Origin: Azospirillum halopraeferens DSM 3675
GTDB lineage: Bacteria > Pseudomonadota > Alphaproteobacteria > Azospirillales > Azospirillaceae
Reading direction: 5' to 3'
Length of the DNA stretch: 64,000 nt
NCBI RefSeq assembly: GCF_000429625.1
Contig: NZ_AUCF01000001.1
Span: forward strand, 62,001 to 126,000
Shown here: positions 43,171 to 52,910 of the stretch, piece after piece
Position numbering within the stretch: the stretch's first letter is position 1
How the letters are laid out: the number at the start of each line of letters is the position of its first letter
Made by a program: the position numbers and the translations under genes
The notes under the pieces: generated by a model
The model's database searches: none
What the model was told of the DNA's origin: nothing
Seen by the model: the letters and a program-made list of their open reading frames with translations, nothing else

Positions 43171-44433
43171 ATGAGACGTGTCGTCGTTACCGGCCTCGGT
43201 CTGGTCACGCCGCTCGGCGCCGGCCACAACGTCAACTGGCAACGGCTGATCAACGCCGAATCGGGCATTCGCGCGATCACGTCGTTTGACGTCTCCGATC
43301 TGGCTTCCAAGGTTGCGGGGCAGGTCCCGCGCGGCACCGGCGACGGCGCGTTCAACGCCGACGAGCATGTGGCGCCCAAGGACCAGCGGAAGATGGATGA
43401 TTTCATCATCTTCGCCATCGGTGCAGCCAACGAGGCAGTACGGGATTCCGGCTGGGTGCCGCAGACCGACGAGGAGCGCGAGCGCACCGGCGTCATGGTC
43501 GGCTCCGGCATCGGCGGCCTGCCCGGCATCGCCGAAGGGGCGGTGACCCTGCACGAGCGCGGTCCGCGCCGTCTGTCGCCGTTCTTCATCCCCGGCTGTC
43601 TGATCAACCTGGCGTCGGGGCACATTTCGATCAATCACGGATTCAAAGGGCCGAACCACGCGGTGGTCACGGCTTGCTCCACCGGCGCCCACGCCATCGG
43701 CGACGCCGCGCGCCTCATCATGTGGGGCGACGCCGACGTGATGGTGGCGGGCGGTGCGGAGTCGGCGGTCTGCCGTCTGGGCGTCGGCGGCTTCGCCGCC
43801 ATGCGCGCCCTGTCCACCGGCTTCAACGATACGCCCGAGAAGGCGTCGCGCCCCTACGACAAGGACCGGGACGGCTTCGTGATCAGCGAAGGCGCCGGCG
43901 TGGTGGTGCTGGAGGAGCTGGAGCACGCCCGCAAGCGCGGTGCGCACATCTACGCAGAGGTGGTCGGCTACGGCCTGTCCGGTGACGCCTACCACATCTC
44001 CGCTCCGGCCGAGGACGGGAACGGCGGCTTCCGCGCCATGCGCATGGCGCTGCAGCGGGCCGGTCTCAACCCCGAGGACATCGACTACGTCAACGCCCAC
44101 GGCACCTCGACGCCGCTCGGCGACGAGATCGAGCTGGGGGCGGTGCGGCGCCTGTTCGGGCCGGCCATTGAGAAGCTGGCCATGTCGTCGACCAAATCGG
44201 CCATCGGCCACCTGCTGGGTGCCGCCGGAGCGGTCGAGGCCATCTACTCCATCAAAGCGATCAATCACGGCGTCGTCCCGCCGACACTGAACCTGGAGAA
44301 TCCGTCGGAGAGCTGCCAGGGCGTCAACCTGGTGCCGCGGCAGGCGCAGGAGCGCCGGGTGCGGGCCGCCCTGTCCAACTCCTTCGGGTTCGGAGGCACC
44401 AACGCGTCCCTGGTCTTCCGGGAAGTCGCGTAA
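43171..44433 (+). CDS. fabF: 3-oxoacyl-ACP synthase II
   Basis: The start MRRVVVTGLGLVTPLG (43171, AGGGA six bases upstream) is preferred to the ATG at 43156, which lacks a site; 420 residues. The active cysteine is Cys169 in VVTACSTGAHAIGDA, the histidines are in NAHGTSTPLGD and KSAIGHLLGAAG. It condenses malonyl-ACP with longer acyl-ACPs and sets the proportion of cis-vaccenate. The upstream acpP and downstream mltG keep the usual order. Confidence 0.97.
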   Translation: MRRVVVTGLGLVTPLGAGHNVNWQRLINAESGIRAITSFDVSDLASKVAGQVPRGTGDGAFNADEHVAPKDQRKMDDFIIFAIGAANEAVRDSGWVPQTDEERERTGVMVGSGIGGLPGIAEGAVTLHERGPRRLSPFFIPGCLINLASGHISINHGFKGPNHAVVTACSTGAHAIGDAARLIMWGDADVMVAGGAESAVCRLGVGGFAAMRALSTGFNDTPEKASRPYDKDRDGFVISEGAGVVVLEELEHARKRGAHIYAEVVGYGLSGDAYHISAPAEDGNGGFRAMRMALQRAGLNPEDIDYVNAHGTSTPLGDEIELGAVRRLFGPAIEKLAMSSTKSAIGHLLGAAGAVEAIYSIKAINHGVVPPTLNLENPSESCQGVNLVPRQAQERRVRAALSNSFGFGGTNASLVFREVA

Positions 44434-44443
44434 GGAGGACCGC

Positions 44444-45439
44444 ATGGGGTGGGGCCTCCGGATCGCCGCGGGGGCACTCGCCGCCACGGTGTTCCTAGCC
44501 GCCGTCATGGTGTGGGCCGGCCTGCGCGTCGCCGCACCCGGCCCCCTGCGGGAGGCGGTCACCGTCGTGGTGCCACGCGGCAGTGGGCTGGAAGCCATCG
44601 CCCTGACGCTCAGCGATGCGGGCGTGGTGGAATCGCCACTGCTGTTCATGGCCGGCGCCCGCATGACGGGCGCGGTCCGTGCCCTCAAGGCGGGTGAATA
44701 CGCGTTCGCACCGGGCGTCAGCATCGACGGGGTTCTCAAGCAGCTCCGCCAGGGACGCACGGTGGTGCGCCGTCTCACCGTACCCGAAGGGCTGACGGTG
44801 GCGCAGGTGTTGACCCTGCTTGGCGAGGAACCCGCCCTGTCCGGCGAGATCCGCAGCCGGCCGCCGGAGGGCAGCCTGCTGCCGGAAACCTACCATTTTT
44901 CCTATGGCGACAGCCGCGAAGGCATGATCGCCCGCATGACGTCGGCCATGGACGCGGCGTTGGCGGAGGCCTGGAGCCGGCGGGAGGAGGGGCTGCCCTT
45001 CGCGACGCCGGCGGAGGCGCTGACGCTGGCCTCCATCGTTGAAAAGGAAACCAGCGTTGCCGAGGAGCGGGCGCGGGTCGCCGGCGTCTTCGTCAACCGC
45101 CTGAAGGGCGGGATGCGGCTTCAGTCGGATCCGACCGTGATCTATGCCCTGACCGACGGATCGGGCGATCTCGGCCGTCCGTTGACGCGCGCCGACTGGA
45201 AGTACGAATCCGACTACAACACCTACTTCGCCGACGGGCTGCCGCCCGGCCCCATCGCCAACCCCGGCCGGGCCGCCATCGAAGCGGTGTTGAAGCCGGA
45301 CCGGCATGATTTCTTCTACTTCGTTGCCGACGGCACCGGCGGCCATGCCTTTTCCCGCACCCTGGCCGAGCACAACCGCAACGTCACCCGCTGGCGTGCC
45401 GTGCAGCGGCGGCAGACGGGAGAGGGGACCGGGAATTAG
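44444..45439 (+). CDS. mltG: Endolytic murein transglycosylase MltG (YceG)
   Basis: A 331-residue protein with an N-terminal membrane anchor (AAGALAATVFLAAVMVWAG). The LysM-like segment (RGSGLEAIALTLSDAGVV) precedes the YceG catalytic domain with ALTLASIVEKETSVAEERARVAGVFVNRLKGGMRLQSDPTVIY (catalytic Glu in IVEKET) and NTYFADGLPPGPIANPG. It cuts nascent glycan strands and sets their length. AAGGAGG gives a very strong start. It converges with the sensor-kinase gene, three bases apart. Confidence 0.95.
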   Translation: MGWGLRIAAGALAATVFLAAVMVWAGLRVAAPGPLREAVTVVVPRGSGLEAIALTLSDAGVVESPLLFMAGARMTGAVRALKAGEYAFAPGVSIDGVLKQLRQGRTVVRRLTVPEGLTVAQVLTLLGEEPALSGEIRSRPPEGSLLPETYHFSYGDSREGMIARMTSAMDAALAEAWSRREEGLPFATPAEALTLASIVEKETSVAEERARVAGVFVNRLKGGMRLQSDPTVIYALTDGSGDLGRPLTRADWKYESDYNTYFADGLPPGPIANPGRAAIEAVLKPDRHDFFYFVADGTGGHAFSRTLAEHNRNVTRWRAVQRRQTGEGTGN

Positions 45440-45442
45440 GCG

Positions 45443-47533
45443 CTAAGGGATCGGTGCGCCATTCGGTGCCGGCGCCGGCGCAGGGAGGGGAGCACCATCC
45501 ATCGCCCGGCGCATGGCGTCCAGCAAGGCCGTGCGGTCGAACGGTTTGGCGAGCACCTCGAAGCCGGCGGTCCTGGCCTGGGCCGTGAGATCGCTGTAGC
45601 CAGACACCAGGATCACCGGCAGCCCCGGACGGCACTCGCGCACCCGGCGGGCCAGCGTCAGCCCGTCGATGGCGCCGGGCATCCGGATGTCGGACACCAG
45701 AACGTCGACGCCGCCCGTTGCGATCCGCTCCAGCGCCGATGCGGCGTCCGCCGTCTCCACCACGTCCATTCCGGCGTCGCGCAGCAGGTCGGCGGTCACC
45801 CGGCGGACGTCGGCGTTGTCGTCGACCAGGAGAAGGCGGGCGGCGGGTGCCATGCCGTCACGGTCCGCAACCGGTGCGGCGGGCACCTCCGGTGGCGATG
45901 CAGCGGCAAGGGGCAGAATGACGGTGACCGTGGTGCCGGCCCCCGGCGTGCTGACGATCTCGGTGCCGCCACCGGCTGCCTTGGCGAACCCGTAAACCTG
46001 GCTGAGGCCGAGGCCGGAGCCTTTGCCCACCGGCTTGGTGGTGTAGAACGGCTCGAAGACGTGGGGCAGCGCGTCGGCTGCGATGCCCGCACCGGTGTCG
46101 GACACCGATACGGCGACACGGGTTCCGGCCGCCGTTTCCTCCCCCCGTACGGCGATCCGCACGGTGCCGACGCCGGCAATGGCGTCGCGGGCGTTGACCG
46201 CCAGGTTCAGCAGGGCCACGTCGAATTGCACGGGGTCGGCGGTGATCGCCAAGCCATCCGACAGGTCGGTCTCCAGCAGGATGTCGCCGCGCAGCGATTG
46301 GCGGATCATGGAGAGGCCGGCGCGGATGCGGGCCGCCGGATCGAACGTGGCGGATGTGCCGCCGCCGCCGCCCCGGGAAAAGACCAGAAGGTCGCGCGTC
46401 AGCCGCGATCCGCGCTCCACGGCGGTGATGATGGCGTTCAGGTTCCGGGCGACGCGCGGGTCTTCGCCGCCGGGCAGGCCGCTGATGCGCCGCCGGATCA
46501 GTTCGGCGTTTCCCTGGACGACCATGAGAAGGTTGTTGATGTCGTGTGCGACGCCGCCGGTCATGCGGCCGAGCGCCTCCAGCCGATTGGATTGCTCGCG
46601 AGCCCCGGCGAGCCGGCGCTCGGCGATGATCTCGCGGCGCAGCAGCCAGACCAGCGACGCGGAGAGGACCAGCGCCGTGAGCGCGGCCACCCCGAGCATC
46701 CACAGGGAGTGCACCAGCGGTGCCCGGTACACCACCAGCGGAATCGACACGTGGGCCGACCAGCCGGTGGCTGCGGACTTGCGGAACGCTGTGACCACGG
46801 CCGATCCGTCGGGAGCCATGCCGTCGTACACGCCGCCATCGGCCGTCGCCCGGGCCTCCGTCGCGCGCGGTCCGGCGGGGTGGCCGGCACGGTCCGGGGT
46901 CGCCGTGGCGGTGACCAGGCGGTTGGCACCATCGATCAGAAAGGCGCGGAAAGGCGGGGGAGCTTCCTCGCGCAGGATGGCGGTCAACGCCTCGGTGCGA
47001 ATCGTGACGACCGCGGCCATTGCCACCGCGCCGTCGCGCATTACGGGCACGCGGATGCCGAAGGTCGGCAGAGGACCGGTGGCAAGGGGACCCGGCCCGG
47101 TGACATTGCCGATGACCGGTCTGCCCTCGCTCAACACCCGTCGGTGTCCGTCGGTGTCGACCACATCGTGGAGCGGCGTGCCGAAGGGAAGGGCGGTGTT
47201 GACGATCTGGCGCCCGCCGGCGTCGGCCAGGATAACCTGCCGCCACAGGGGCATCTCCGCGGCGAACCGGGACGCGACCTCGTGGAACGCGGCCGCATCC
47301 GGGGCATCCCCGTCCAGCGTCGGTGAGCGGGCGAGGGCCTTGAGGAGTTCGGTCTGGGTTTCCAGCACCCGTTCGACGCGCGTCAGCGTGCGCTCGGCGC
47401 GCGCTACCGCCTCCTCGCGCAGGCGATCCTGCTGCTCACGCATGGCGAACAGCCCCAGCCCGGCGGTCAGCAGGGCCAGTGGCAGCAAGGCGCCGACAAT
47501 GAGGAGGAGGATACGCTGCCGCACGGCCAGCAT
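45443..47533 (-). CDS. Hybrid sensor histidine kinase with dCache-like sensor and receiver domain
   Basis: A 696-residue protein. Two membrane spans (about 9-30 and 277-297) frame a periplasmic dCache-like sensor. The HisKA box is LGRMTGGVAHDINNLLMVV (phospho-His near residue 335), followed by HATPase motifs LNLAVNARDAI, SDTGAGIAADALPHVFEPFYTTK and GSGLGLSQV. A C-terminal receiver domain has LLLVDDNADVRR, VLVSDIRMPG (phospho-Asp) and the lysine in EVLAKPFD. The domain set suggests detection of a small periplasmic ligand; no regulator gene is adjacent, so output is through an unlinked partner. Confidence 0.92.
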   Translation of the reverse strand: MLAVRQRILLLIVGALLPLALLTAGLGLFAMREQQDRLREEAVARAERTLTRVERVLETQTELLKALARSPTLDGDAPDAAAFHEVASRFAAEMPLWRQVILADAGGRQIVNTALPFGTPLHDVVDTDGHRRVLSEGRPVIGNVTGPGPLATGPLPTFGIRVPVMRDGAVAMAAVVTIRTEALTAILREEAPPPFRAFLIDGANRLVTATATPDRAGHPAGPRATEARATADGGVYDGMAPDGSAVVTAFRKSAATGWSAHVSIPLVVYRAPLVHSLWMLGVAALTALVLSASLVWLLRREIIAERRLAGAREQSNRLEALGRMTGGVAHDINNLLMVVQGNAELIRRRISGLPGGEDPRVARNLNAIITAVERGSRLTRDLLVFSRGGGGGTSATFDPAARIRAGLSMIRQSLRGDILLETDLSDGLAITADPVQFDVALLNLAVNARDAIAGVGTVRIAVRGEETAAGTRVAVSVSDTGAGIAADALPHVFEPFYTTKPVGKGSGLGLSQVYGFAKAAGGGTEIVSTPGAGTTVTVILPLAAASPPEVPAAPVADRDGMAPAARLLLVDDNADVRRVTADLLRDAGMDVVETADAASALERIATGGVDVLVSDIRMPGAIDGLTLARRVRECRPGLPVILVSGYSDLTAQARTAGFEVLAKPFDRTALLDAMRRAMDGAPLPAPAPAPNGAPIP

Positions 47534-47748
47534 CCCTTACGGGTGAAGCGACCCTTCTTTGAGCCCCGGTTGCCATTCCCCGTCAAGCTGGCGAACCGGC
47601 CAGGGCCATTCGGGCGACCATGCCCGAACATTCCGGGGATCGGGACGGATCGTCGCGTGTTCTTGCGCCGCCGCCGGCCTTTCGGCACCATCCGGCGTGG
47701 ACTTAGCCGGGCCGATGTGCCGTTGCCATGTCAGAAGAGGCGAAGACG

Positions 47749-48069
47749 ATGGATTCGAGCATGGAACAGCGCGTCCGCGAACGCGCGTACGCGATCTGGG
47801 TCGAGGAGGGATGCCCCGACGGGCAGGACGGCGATCATTGGCTGAGGGCGGAGAGCGAGATCGCCGCTCTGCTGCGCACCGCGCCTCCGACCATCGAGGT
47901 GGACACCGAAGAGACCGCCGTCGCGGTGGCCGAAGACGCTCCGGCACCGGTGCGCAAGACGCGGGCGCGAAAGGCACCGGCGCAAACGGCGAGAGCGGAG
48001 GCGGGGGCTGCGGCCGCCAAGCCGCCGGCAAAGCCGCGAGCCCGCCGGAAGGCCGAACCGGCCACATGA
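47749..48069 (+). CDS. DUF2934 domain protein
   Basis: The start MDSSMEQRVRERAYAIWVEEGCPDGQDGDHWLRAESEI (ATG 47749, GAGGCG upstream) gives 106 residues; an ATG at 47728 would add seven. The first 40 residues are the DUF2934 motif (RAYAIWE-x-GxPxGxDxxHW-x(3)E), a small domain of unknown role common in Rhodospirillales and rhizobia. The rest is an Ala/Pro/Lys/Arg-rich, histone-like tail. Basic tails of this sort suggest nucleic-acid contact, but that is inference. Confidence 0.8.
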   Translation: MDSSMEQRVRERAYAIWVEEGCPDGQDGDHWLRAESEIAALLRTAPPTIEVDTEETAVAVAEDAPAPVRKTRARKAPAQTARAEAGAAAAKPPAKPRARRKAEPAT

Positions 48070-48094
48070 TCCGGGCCGAACCGGCCACGTGATC
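48051..48094 (+). repeat. Tandem 21-bp duplication across the stop codon
   Basis: 48051-48071 and 48074-48094 match at 20 of 21 positions. The first copy holds the last codons and the stop of the DUF2934 gene, so the repeat is a recent slip or duplication at its 3' end. Confidence 0.7.
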
Positions 48095-48191
48095 ACGGCG
48101 CCCTGATCCGGGATGCTCCGGCATCCCGTAGCGGGGTGATCCGGGAACCGGCGCCGCGGTCCGGGCGCCGGCCATCCCCGCGCCGGCCGTA

Positions 48192-48407
48192 TCAGGCCGC
48201 GTTGGACACCACCATGACGCCGCCGGCGGAGCCGTACGACTTGCGGGCGGCCCGCATGTTCTCCAGGGTCTCGCGCAGGCTCTCCTCGGCGAAGCCGGGC
48301 TGGAGCTGGTTCAGCTCCTTCTGGGTCAGTTCGATGAAGGCATCGAGGAGGCGGGCGTGGATGCGGCAGGCCTTGCGGATGTCGTCGGAGATGTGAGGAC
48401 CGGCCAT
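48192..48407 (-). CDS. Hypothetical 71-aa helical protein
   Basis: The start is MAGPHISDDIRKACRIHARLLDAFIELTQKELNQLQPGFAEESLRETLENMRAARKSYGSAGGVMVVSNAA with AGGAG nine bases upstream of ATG 48407, which is far better than the upstream ATG. The product is two amphipathic helices with no signal or membrane span. The family is not known to me. It lies downstream of the AbiEii gene on the same strand but separated by a 280-base AT-richer gap, so it likely has its own promoter. Confidence 0.6.
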   Translation of the reverse strand: MAGPHISDDIRKACRIHARLLDAFIELTQKELNQLQPGFAEESLRETLENMRAARKSYGSAGGVMVVSNAA

Positions 48408-48688
48408 CGTTTCTTGCTCCTGTTGCGCGGTTCCGCCGTAACGCGGGGGAAGTTGCATGCGCAATTGGCGCCCGGGCCGGTTAACAAAACCTTTCCGAAG
48501 CCTTGCCAATGAAGTAATCTTTGGTGTTAATCCCTTAGAATGCCGAACAACTCCATTTCAAACATCATTGATGTGTTACAGATATTGGGCAGTCGGAAAG
48601 ACAAAAATGGGATACTTCTTGTGACGTTTTGTGGGCCGTCTTCGCTCGGGGAAGCTTCCGTGACCGGGTGAACTGCCGAGGCTTTCGT
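48408..48688. other. AT-richer intergenic gap behind the AbiEii gene
   Basis: The bases from about 48500 to 48640 are noticeably A/T-richer than the surrounding genes and hold no frame with a ribosome-binding site. They probably contain the promoter of the 71-aa gene. The change in base composition marks the edge of an acquired toxin region. Confidence 0.4.
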
Positions 48689-49381
48689 TCAGTTGGCAGA
48701 GGTTGGCCGATGCGATCGGGCCGATAGGAAATCGAGCGCGATTGCCGGAGCTGCGGCCGTCATGTACCGACGGCCATGTTCCGTGGGGTTCACATCCTGC
48801 GCGGCCATGGTCACGTAGCTCGGTGCCAGGCGTTCGATACGATCGACCAGCTTATCCAGTTTGTTCTCGACTTCAGGCAGTGCGTTCCACAGCTCTTCAC
48901 GGCTATGCTCTATGACCGCGGCGAAATCGAAAACATCGCGGACTTTGAAGTTCGACGGTCTATAGAAGATTTTCTTGATCACCGTCTCCCATGGCGTCTC
49001 GATCGAGATTTCACGCGTCTCGAAAACCCATGGCATCGTCGGATTGTCCGTGCGGCGACTGGCGATGATGACATCGATCTCGCCGCCATCCATGTACAGC
49101 TTGAGATAGTTTCCGGGATACTCGTACTTTCGGCCATCCAGAAGCTGTTTGGTAAACGGATTGCGGCCGGGCGTCAGATTTCGGATGACATCGGAGTCCC
49201 GGACGAAGGCGTCGATGTCGTAGCTCACACGATGGTCAAGATGAACGGCCAGGGCGGTGCCGCCGCCGAACGTCCAGTCCGGCGGATCATTCAGACTGTC
49301 CATCAGGCGGATGGTGTCACGCAGCAGGCCGCGCCAGCGTGAGGTCGGCCATTTCCTTGATCCAGGGCACTGTTCGTCCAT
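48689..49381 (-). CDS. AbiEii/AbiGii-type nucleotidyltransferase (putative toxin)
   Basis: 230 residues from ATG 49381. The catalytic pattern TFGGGTALAVHLDHRVSYDID (GGGT near residues 39-42, the SxDxD acids near 53-57) is that of AbiEii/DUF1814 nucleotidyltransferases, the toxin half of type IV toxin-antitoxin systems. Characterised relatives modify the 3' end of tRNA or rRNA. The start lies inside the upstream gene (65-bp overlap) with GGAAGG before it; the next in-frame start, at LMDSLNDPP, would cut the first helix. The protein ends FLSARSHRPTSAN. Confidence 0.8.
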   Translation of the reverse strand: MDEQCPGSRKWPTSRWRGLLRDTIRLMDSLNDPPDWTFGGGTALAVHLDHRVSYDIDAFVRDSDVIRNLTPGRNPFTKQLLDGRKYEYPGNYLKLYMDGGEIDVIIASRRTDNPTMPWVFETREISIETPWETVIKKIFYRPSNFKVRDVFDFAAVIEHSREELWNALPEVENKLDKLVDRIERLAPSYVTMAAQDVNPTEHGRRYMTAAAPAIALDFLSARSHRPTSAN

Positions 49382-49778
49382 CGATGGCCTTCCAGGTTCG
49401 GGCGGCGCGGTACAACTCCTCGAAATCGACCACGCCGGCCAGCACCAGATCGTGAATCGCTTCTTCCGACACTTCGTCAAAGAAGGCTTCCATGTGCGGT
49501 TGCCACTGTGGCGTCGGGTGACGGGCCAGCAGGCAAAGCACGAACGTCTCGGCGTCGATCGGGTGCGGCCGCGGGGCGTTGATCGTTCCGAGGACGAAGT
49601 CGAGATGCCGACCGGCTTCGACGGCCTTCCCGGCAGCGTCGCGATAGCGGCCGGCGATGGCCCTGATGACGTCCCCGGCCGCGGCCGGCACCTGAACCTC
49701 GACACGCGTGATCTGTCGCGCCGCCTTCTGCGTCGCCCGGTAGCGCCTGACCCGATCCCCCGCCGTCCGATCAACCAT
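49317..49778 (-). CDS. Putative antitoxin partner of the AbiEii-type gene (RHH-like N-terminus)
   Basis: The start is ATG 49778 with GGAGG seven bases upstream; 153 residues. The N-terminal part RVRRYRATQKAARQITRVEVQVPAAAGDVIRAIAGRYRDA has the strand-helix-helix pattern of antitoxins that bind DNA. The C-terminal part (ETFVLCLLARHPTPQWQPHMEAFFDEVSEEAIHDLVLAGVVDFEELYRAART) is helical and could cover the toxin. It overlaps the AbiEii start, so the pair is translated together. It does not look like the classical AbiEi winged-helix antitoxin; the assignment is inference from position. Confidence 0.6.
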   Translation of the reverse strand: MVDRTAGDRVRRYRATQKAARQITRVEVQVPAAAGDVIRAIAGRYRDAAGKAVEAGRHLDFVLGTINAPRPHPIDAETFVLCLLARHPTPQWQPHMEAFFDEVSEEAIHDLVLAGVVDFEELYRAARTWKAIDGRTVPWIKEMADLTLARPAA

Positions 49779-49869
49779 GGCAAGCCTCCGCGGCGTATCC
49801 CCCCGGTCATTGTGCCGTATTCCGGTAACGCAGGCAAAAGCCGGAGGAGCGGCGCGGATCGCCCTGTCA

Positions 49870-49985
49870 TACGGTCGGCAATTGATCACGTCCATCAATT
49901 GCCGACCGTAAAACCCGGCAGATCAATGCCCGGGCATTGATCGAGAGGGTGATACCGGCGGCATTCTTCAGATGCCGCCGGTATC
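49870..49985 (-). repeat. Three-hairpin dispersed repeat, copy 2 (inverted)
   Basis: On the minus strand the order is hairpin C (14-bp perfect arms 49985-49972 and 49964-49951), hairpin B (a 22-bp perfect palindrome at 49942-49921, loop CCGG) and hairpin A (17-bp perfect arms 49911-49895 and 49887-49871). It aligns along its length with 5603-5718, sharing CTCTCGATCAATGC and GCATTGATCTGCCGGGTTT around hairpin B. Hairpin C includes the slt stop codon and the element is in sense orientation upstream of the antitoxin gene. Confidence 0.85.
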
Positions 49986-52011
49986 AGCGCCGCAACTCCT
50001 TCACCAAGTCGAGGTCGGCGCGGCTGCCGTCCAGGCGTCCGCGGTAGACGATCAGCGCTTCCAGGACGCGCTGGACGTAGTTTCGCGTTTCGGAGAAGGG
50101 GATCATCTCGATCCAGTCGATGATGTCGATCCCCTGGCCGCGGGGATCGCCGTACTGGGTCAGCCACTGGGACACCCGTCCGGGTCCGGCGTTGTAGGCG
50201 GCGATGGCCAGGACGTGGGAGCCGTTGAAGCGGTCCAGCAGGTCGGCGATGTAGGCCGACCCCAGGCGCACGTTGTGGTCGGGATCGTTCAGCTTCGCAG
50301 GGGTGTGGGCGATGCCGAGCTGGCGCGCCACCAGTTGCGCCGTGCCGGGCATGAGCTGCATCAGGCCGCGGGCGCCGGCCGACGACACGATGGTGGGGTT
50401 GAAGGTGCTCTCCTGGCGGATGATCGCGTGGACCAGGGCCGGTTCGGGCCGGCTGCCGCGGTTGCTCAGCATGGGATAGCCGCCGTCCACGAGGAAGACG
50501 TGCTCCTGCGCCGCGTCCTTGGCGGCGGCGATGGCAAGGTCCGGGCGGCCGATGTCGCGGGCCAGCCGGGCGGCCAGCGCGTAGTCCTCCGGCGCCTTGG
50601 AATCCAGCGAGATACGGCGCACGAAGGCGGTGACGCGGGAGGCATCGCGCCCTTCGATCTGCGCCAGCAGGCGGGCGACCCGCACCAGCTCCCGCCGTTC
50701 GAAGGCCGCCGCGGCGTCGCGGGACACGGCGGGCTCGACAGGCAGGGCGGGGGCCGCACCCAGGGCGTTGGCCGCGAGCTGACCATAGAAGGTGGTGGAG
50801 AAGGCCGAGGCCGAGCGGAACCAGGTGCGGGCCTGCTCGCGGTCGCCCATCGCCTCGGCGGCACGGCCCGACCAGTAGGCGCCGCGCGCCTTGCTGATGG
50901 GGGCGCTGACCGAGCGGTGGAGCTTCTGGAAATGGGCGAACGCGTCGGACGGCCGGTTGAGGAAGCGCAACGCCAGCCAGCCCGCCAGGAACTCCGCGTC
51001 GGCGTGGGCCACGCCGTCTTCCTGCCGGTGGCCGGCGGCGATGCGGTAGGCCAGCGCGTAGTCGCCCTGTTCGATGGCGCGGCGCGCCAGGATGTGGCGC
51101 TCCGTCCACCAGGGGACGGAGCGGCCGGTATCGGAGGGCTGCGTCTGCAGCATCGCCACCGCCCCGTCCGTATCGCCGCGCTGGCGCCGGAAGCGCACGC
51201 GCTCGTAGATCAGGCCGGCGTCGTTGCGCAACGCGGCGGGCACGCGGGCCAGCAGCGCGTCGGCGTTGCCGCGGCCGGCGGCGATCCCCAGGCGCGCTTC
51301 GGCCAGCGCCCGGCGCCCTTCGTCCACCAGGGGGAACATGCGGCGGGCGGCATCCTCCTGCCGCTCCCACAGCAGGGAGTCCAGGCGCGCGGCGTGGTCC
51401 TGCGCGCGCAGCATGGCGCGGTAGCGGGACAGGAACGCTTGCTCATCCGCGGCACTGAAGGTGCTTCCGGTCCAGCGGGCGCGCACCAGGGTCAGCGCCC
51501 GCTCCCCGCGCCCCATGGCCACCAGAGCGTCGGCATAGCGCATGAAGCCGCGGTTGGTCAGGGGTGGGTTGTCGTCGAACCAGGCGATCACCCGGTCGTC
51601 GGGCAAGCTGTCGGGCATCACCGCCTCGGCGGCGCGGCGCAGGCCGGCCTGGTTGGGCCAGCCGGGATTCTCGCGCAGGAAGGCGGTGATCTCGGTGAAG
51701 CTGCCGCCGCCGGGGGAGGCGAGCTGCATCCAGCGGATGACCTTGGCGGGCAGCCGTTCGCGGGCACCGGCGGCGAGCCGGCCCGCCTCGTCGAAGCGGC
51801 CCCGCTCGGCGGCCAGCAGCGCCTCCTTGTAGGCGGCGGCCTCCGCACCCGACAGGGTGGCGGCGGCCGGCTGGGGGGCCGTGAGGGCGACGAACAGGCA
51901 GGCGAGCCCTGCGGCCAGCACGGTCCGGGCGCTCTTGCCCAGGCACAGCGGTGCGGCTAAGGTGCGCGACGCTTTTTTTGCAGTTCGACGGAGGTGGTTG
52001 GCATGTTTCAC
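49984..52011 (-). CDS. slt: Soluble lytic murein transglycosylase (Slt-type)
   Basis: About 675 residues if started at GTG 52011, which gives a basic N-terminus and a signal peptide ([24 protein letters not shown]). A shorter start at GTG 51921 would lack the basic part, so the start is uncertain. A long superhelical region of helical repeats is followed by the catalytic domain: [38 protein letters not shown] (catalytic Glu) and [15 protein letters not shown]. It cuts glycan strands into 1,6-anhydro products in the periplasm. It is divergent from dapA with overlapping ends. Confidence 0.92.
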   Translation of the reverse strand: MKHANHLRRTAKKASRTLAAPLCLGKSARTVLAAGLACLFVALTAPQPAAATLSGAEAAAYKEALLAAERGRFDEAGRLAAGARERLPAKVIRWMQLASPGGGSFTEITAFLRENPGWPNQAGLRRAAEAVMPDSLPDDRVIAWFDDNPPLTNRGFMRYADALVAMGRGERALTLVRARWTGSTFSAADEQAFLSRYRAMLRAQDHAARLDSLLWERQEDAARRMFPLVDEGRRALAEARLGIAAGRGNADALLARVPAALRNDAGLIYERVRFRRQRGDTDGAVAMLQTQPSDTGRSVPWWTERHILARRAIEQGDYALAYRIAAGHRQEDGVAHADAEFLAGWLALRFLNRPSDAFAHFQKLHRSVSAPISKARGAYWSGRAAEAMGDREQARTWFRSASAFSTTFYGQLAANALGAAPALPVEPAVSRDAAAAFERRELVRVARLLAQIEGRDASRVTAFVRRISLDSKAPEDYALAARLARDIGRPDLAIAAAKDAAQEHVFLVDGGYPMLSNRGSRPEPALVHAIIRQESTFNPTIVSSAGARGLMQLMPGTAQLVARQLGIAHTPAKLNDPDHNVRLGSAYIADLLDRFNGSHVLAIAAYNAGPGRVSQWLTQYGDPRGQGIDIIDWIEMIPFSETRNYVQRVLEALIVYRGRLDGSRADLDLVKELRR

Positions 52012-52878
52012 GGTTCCATCGTCGCTCTCCTGACGCCGTTCAAGAACGGCAAAGTCGACGAGGCCGCCTTCCAGTCCTTCGTCGACTGGCAGGTTCGCGA
52101 GGGCACCCACGGCCTGGTTCCCTGCGGCACCACGGGGGAATCCCCCACGCTCAGCCACGACGAGCATCGGCGCGTCGTGGAGTTGTGCATCGAGGCGGCC
52201 GGCGGCCGGGTGCCGGTCATCGCCGGCACCGGGTCCAACTCCACCGAAGAGGCGATCGCGCTCACCCGCCACGCCAGGGCGGCGGGCGCCGCGGCCGCGC
52301 TCGTCGTGACGCCCTACTACAACAAGCCGACGCAAGAGGGTCTGTACCAGCATTTCAAAGCGATCCATGACGCAGCGGGGTTGCCGATCATCATTTACAA
52401 CATTCCGGGCCGCAGTGTCGTGGATATGTCGGTGGCGACGATGGCGCGGCTGGCGGAACTGCCCAACATCGTCGGCGTGAAGGACGCCACCGCCGACCTG
52501 GCGCGGCCGCTGCGCACGCGGGTGGAGATCGGGCCGGAGTTCTGCCAGCTCTCCGGCGAGGACGCGACCGCCATCGCCTTCAACGCCCAGGGCGGCGTCG
52601 GCTGCATCTCCGTCAGCGCCAACGTGGCGCCGGGCCTGTGCGCGGCGATGCAGGACGCCTGGCGCAGCGGCGATCTGAAGACCTGCTTCGCCCTGCGCGA
52701 CCGGCTGATGCCGCTGCACCACGCCATGTTCGTCGAGACCTCGCCGGGTCCGGTGAAGTACGCCGCCAGCCTGCTCGGCAAGTGCACGGACGAGGTGCGG
52801 CTGCCGCTGGTGCCGGTGTCGGATGCGACGCGGCAGACGGTGCGCGAGGCCATGGTGACGGTCGGGCTGTTGTCCTGA
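52003..52878 (+). CDS. dapA: 4-hydroxy-tetrahydrodipicolinate synthase
   Basis: The start [13 protein letters not shown] (52003, GGAGG nine bases upstream) is preferred to the ATG 51994; 291 residues. The Schiff-base lysine is Lys160 in [11 protein letters not shown], the catalytic tyrosine is in IIIYNIPGR and the [15 protein letters not shown] loop is complete. It condenses pyruvate with aspartate semialdehyde for lysine and diaminopimelate. It is followed by smpB, as often in Alphaproteobacteria. Confidence 0.97.
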   Translation: MFHGSIVALLTPFKNGKVDEAAFQSFVDWQVREGTHGLVPCGTTGESPTLSHDEHRRVVELCIEAAGGRVPVIAGTGSNSTEEAIALTRHARAAGAAAALVVTPYYNKPTQEGLYQHFKAIHDAAGLPIIIYNIPGRSVVDMSVATMARLAELPNIVGVKDATADLARPLRTRVEIGPEFCQLSGEDATAIAFNAQGGVGCISVSANVAPGLCAAMQDAWRSGDLKTCFALRDRLMPLHHAMFVETSPGPVKYAASLLGKCTDEVRLPLVPVSDATRQTVREAMVTVGLLS

Positions 52879-52910
52879 CCGGGACCACCGACATGGGAGG
52901 GGAGTGAGCC

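Noticed and set aside
49870..49985. Simple terminator of slt
   Set aside because: No U-run follows any hairpin, and a structured copy with covarying stems occurs elsewhere.
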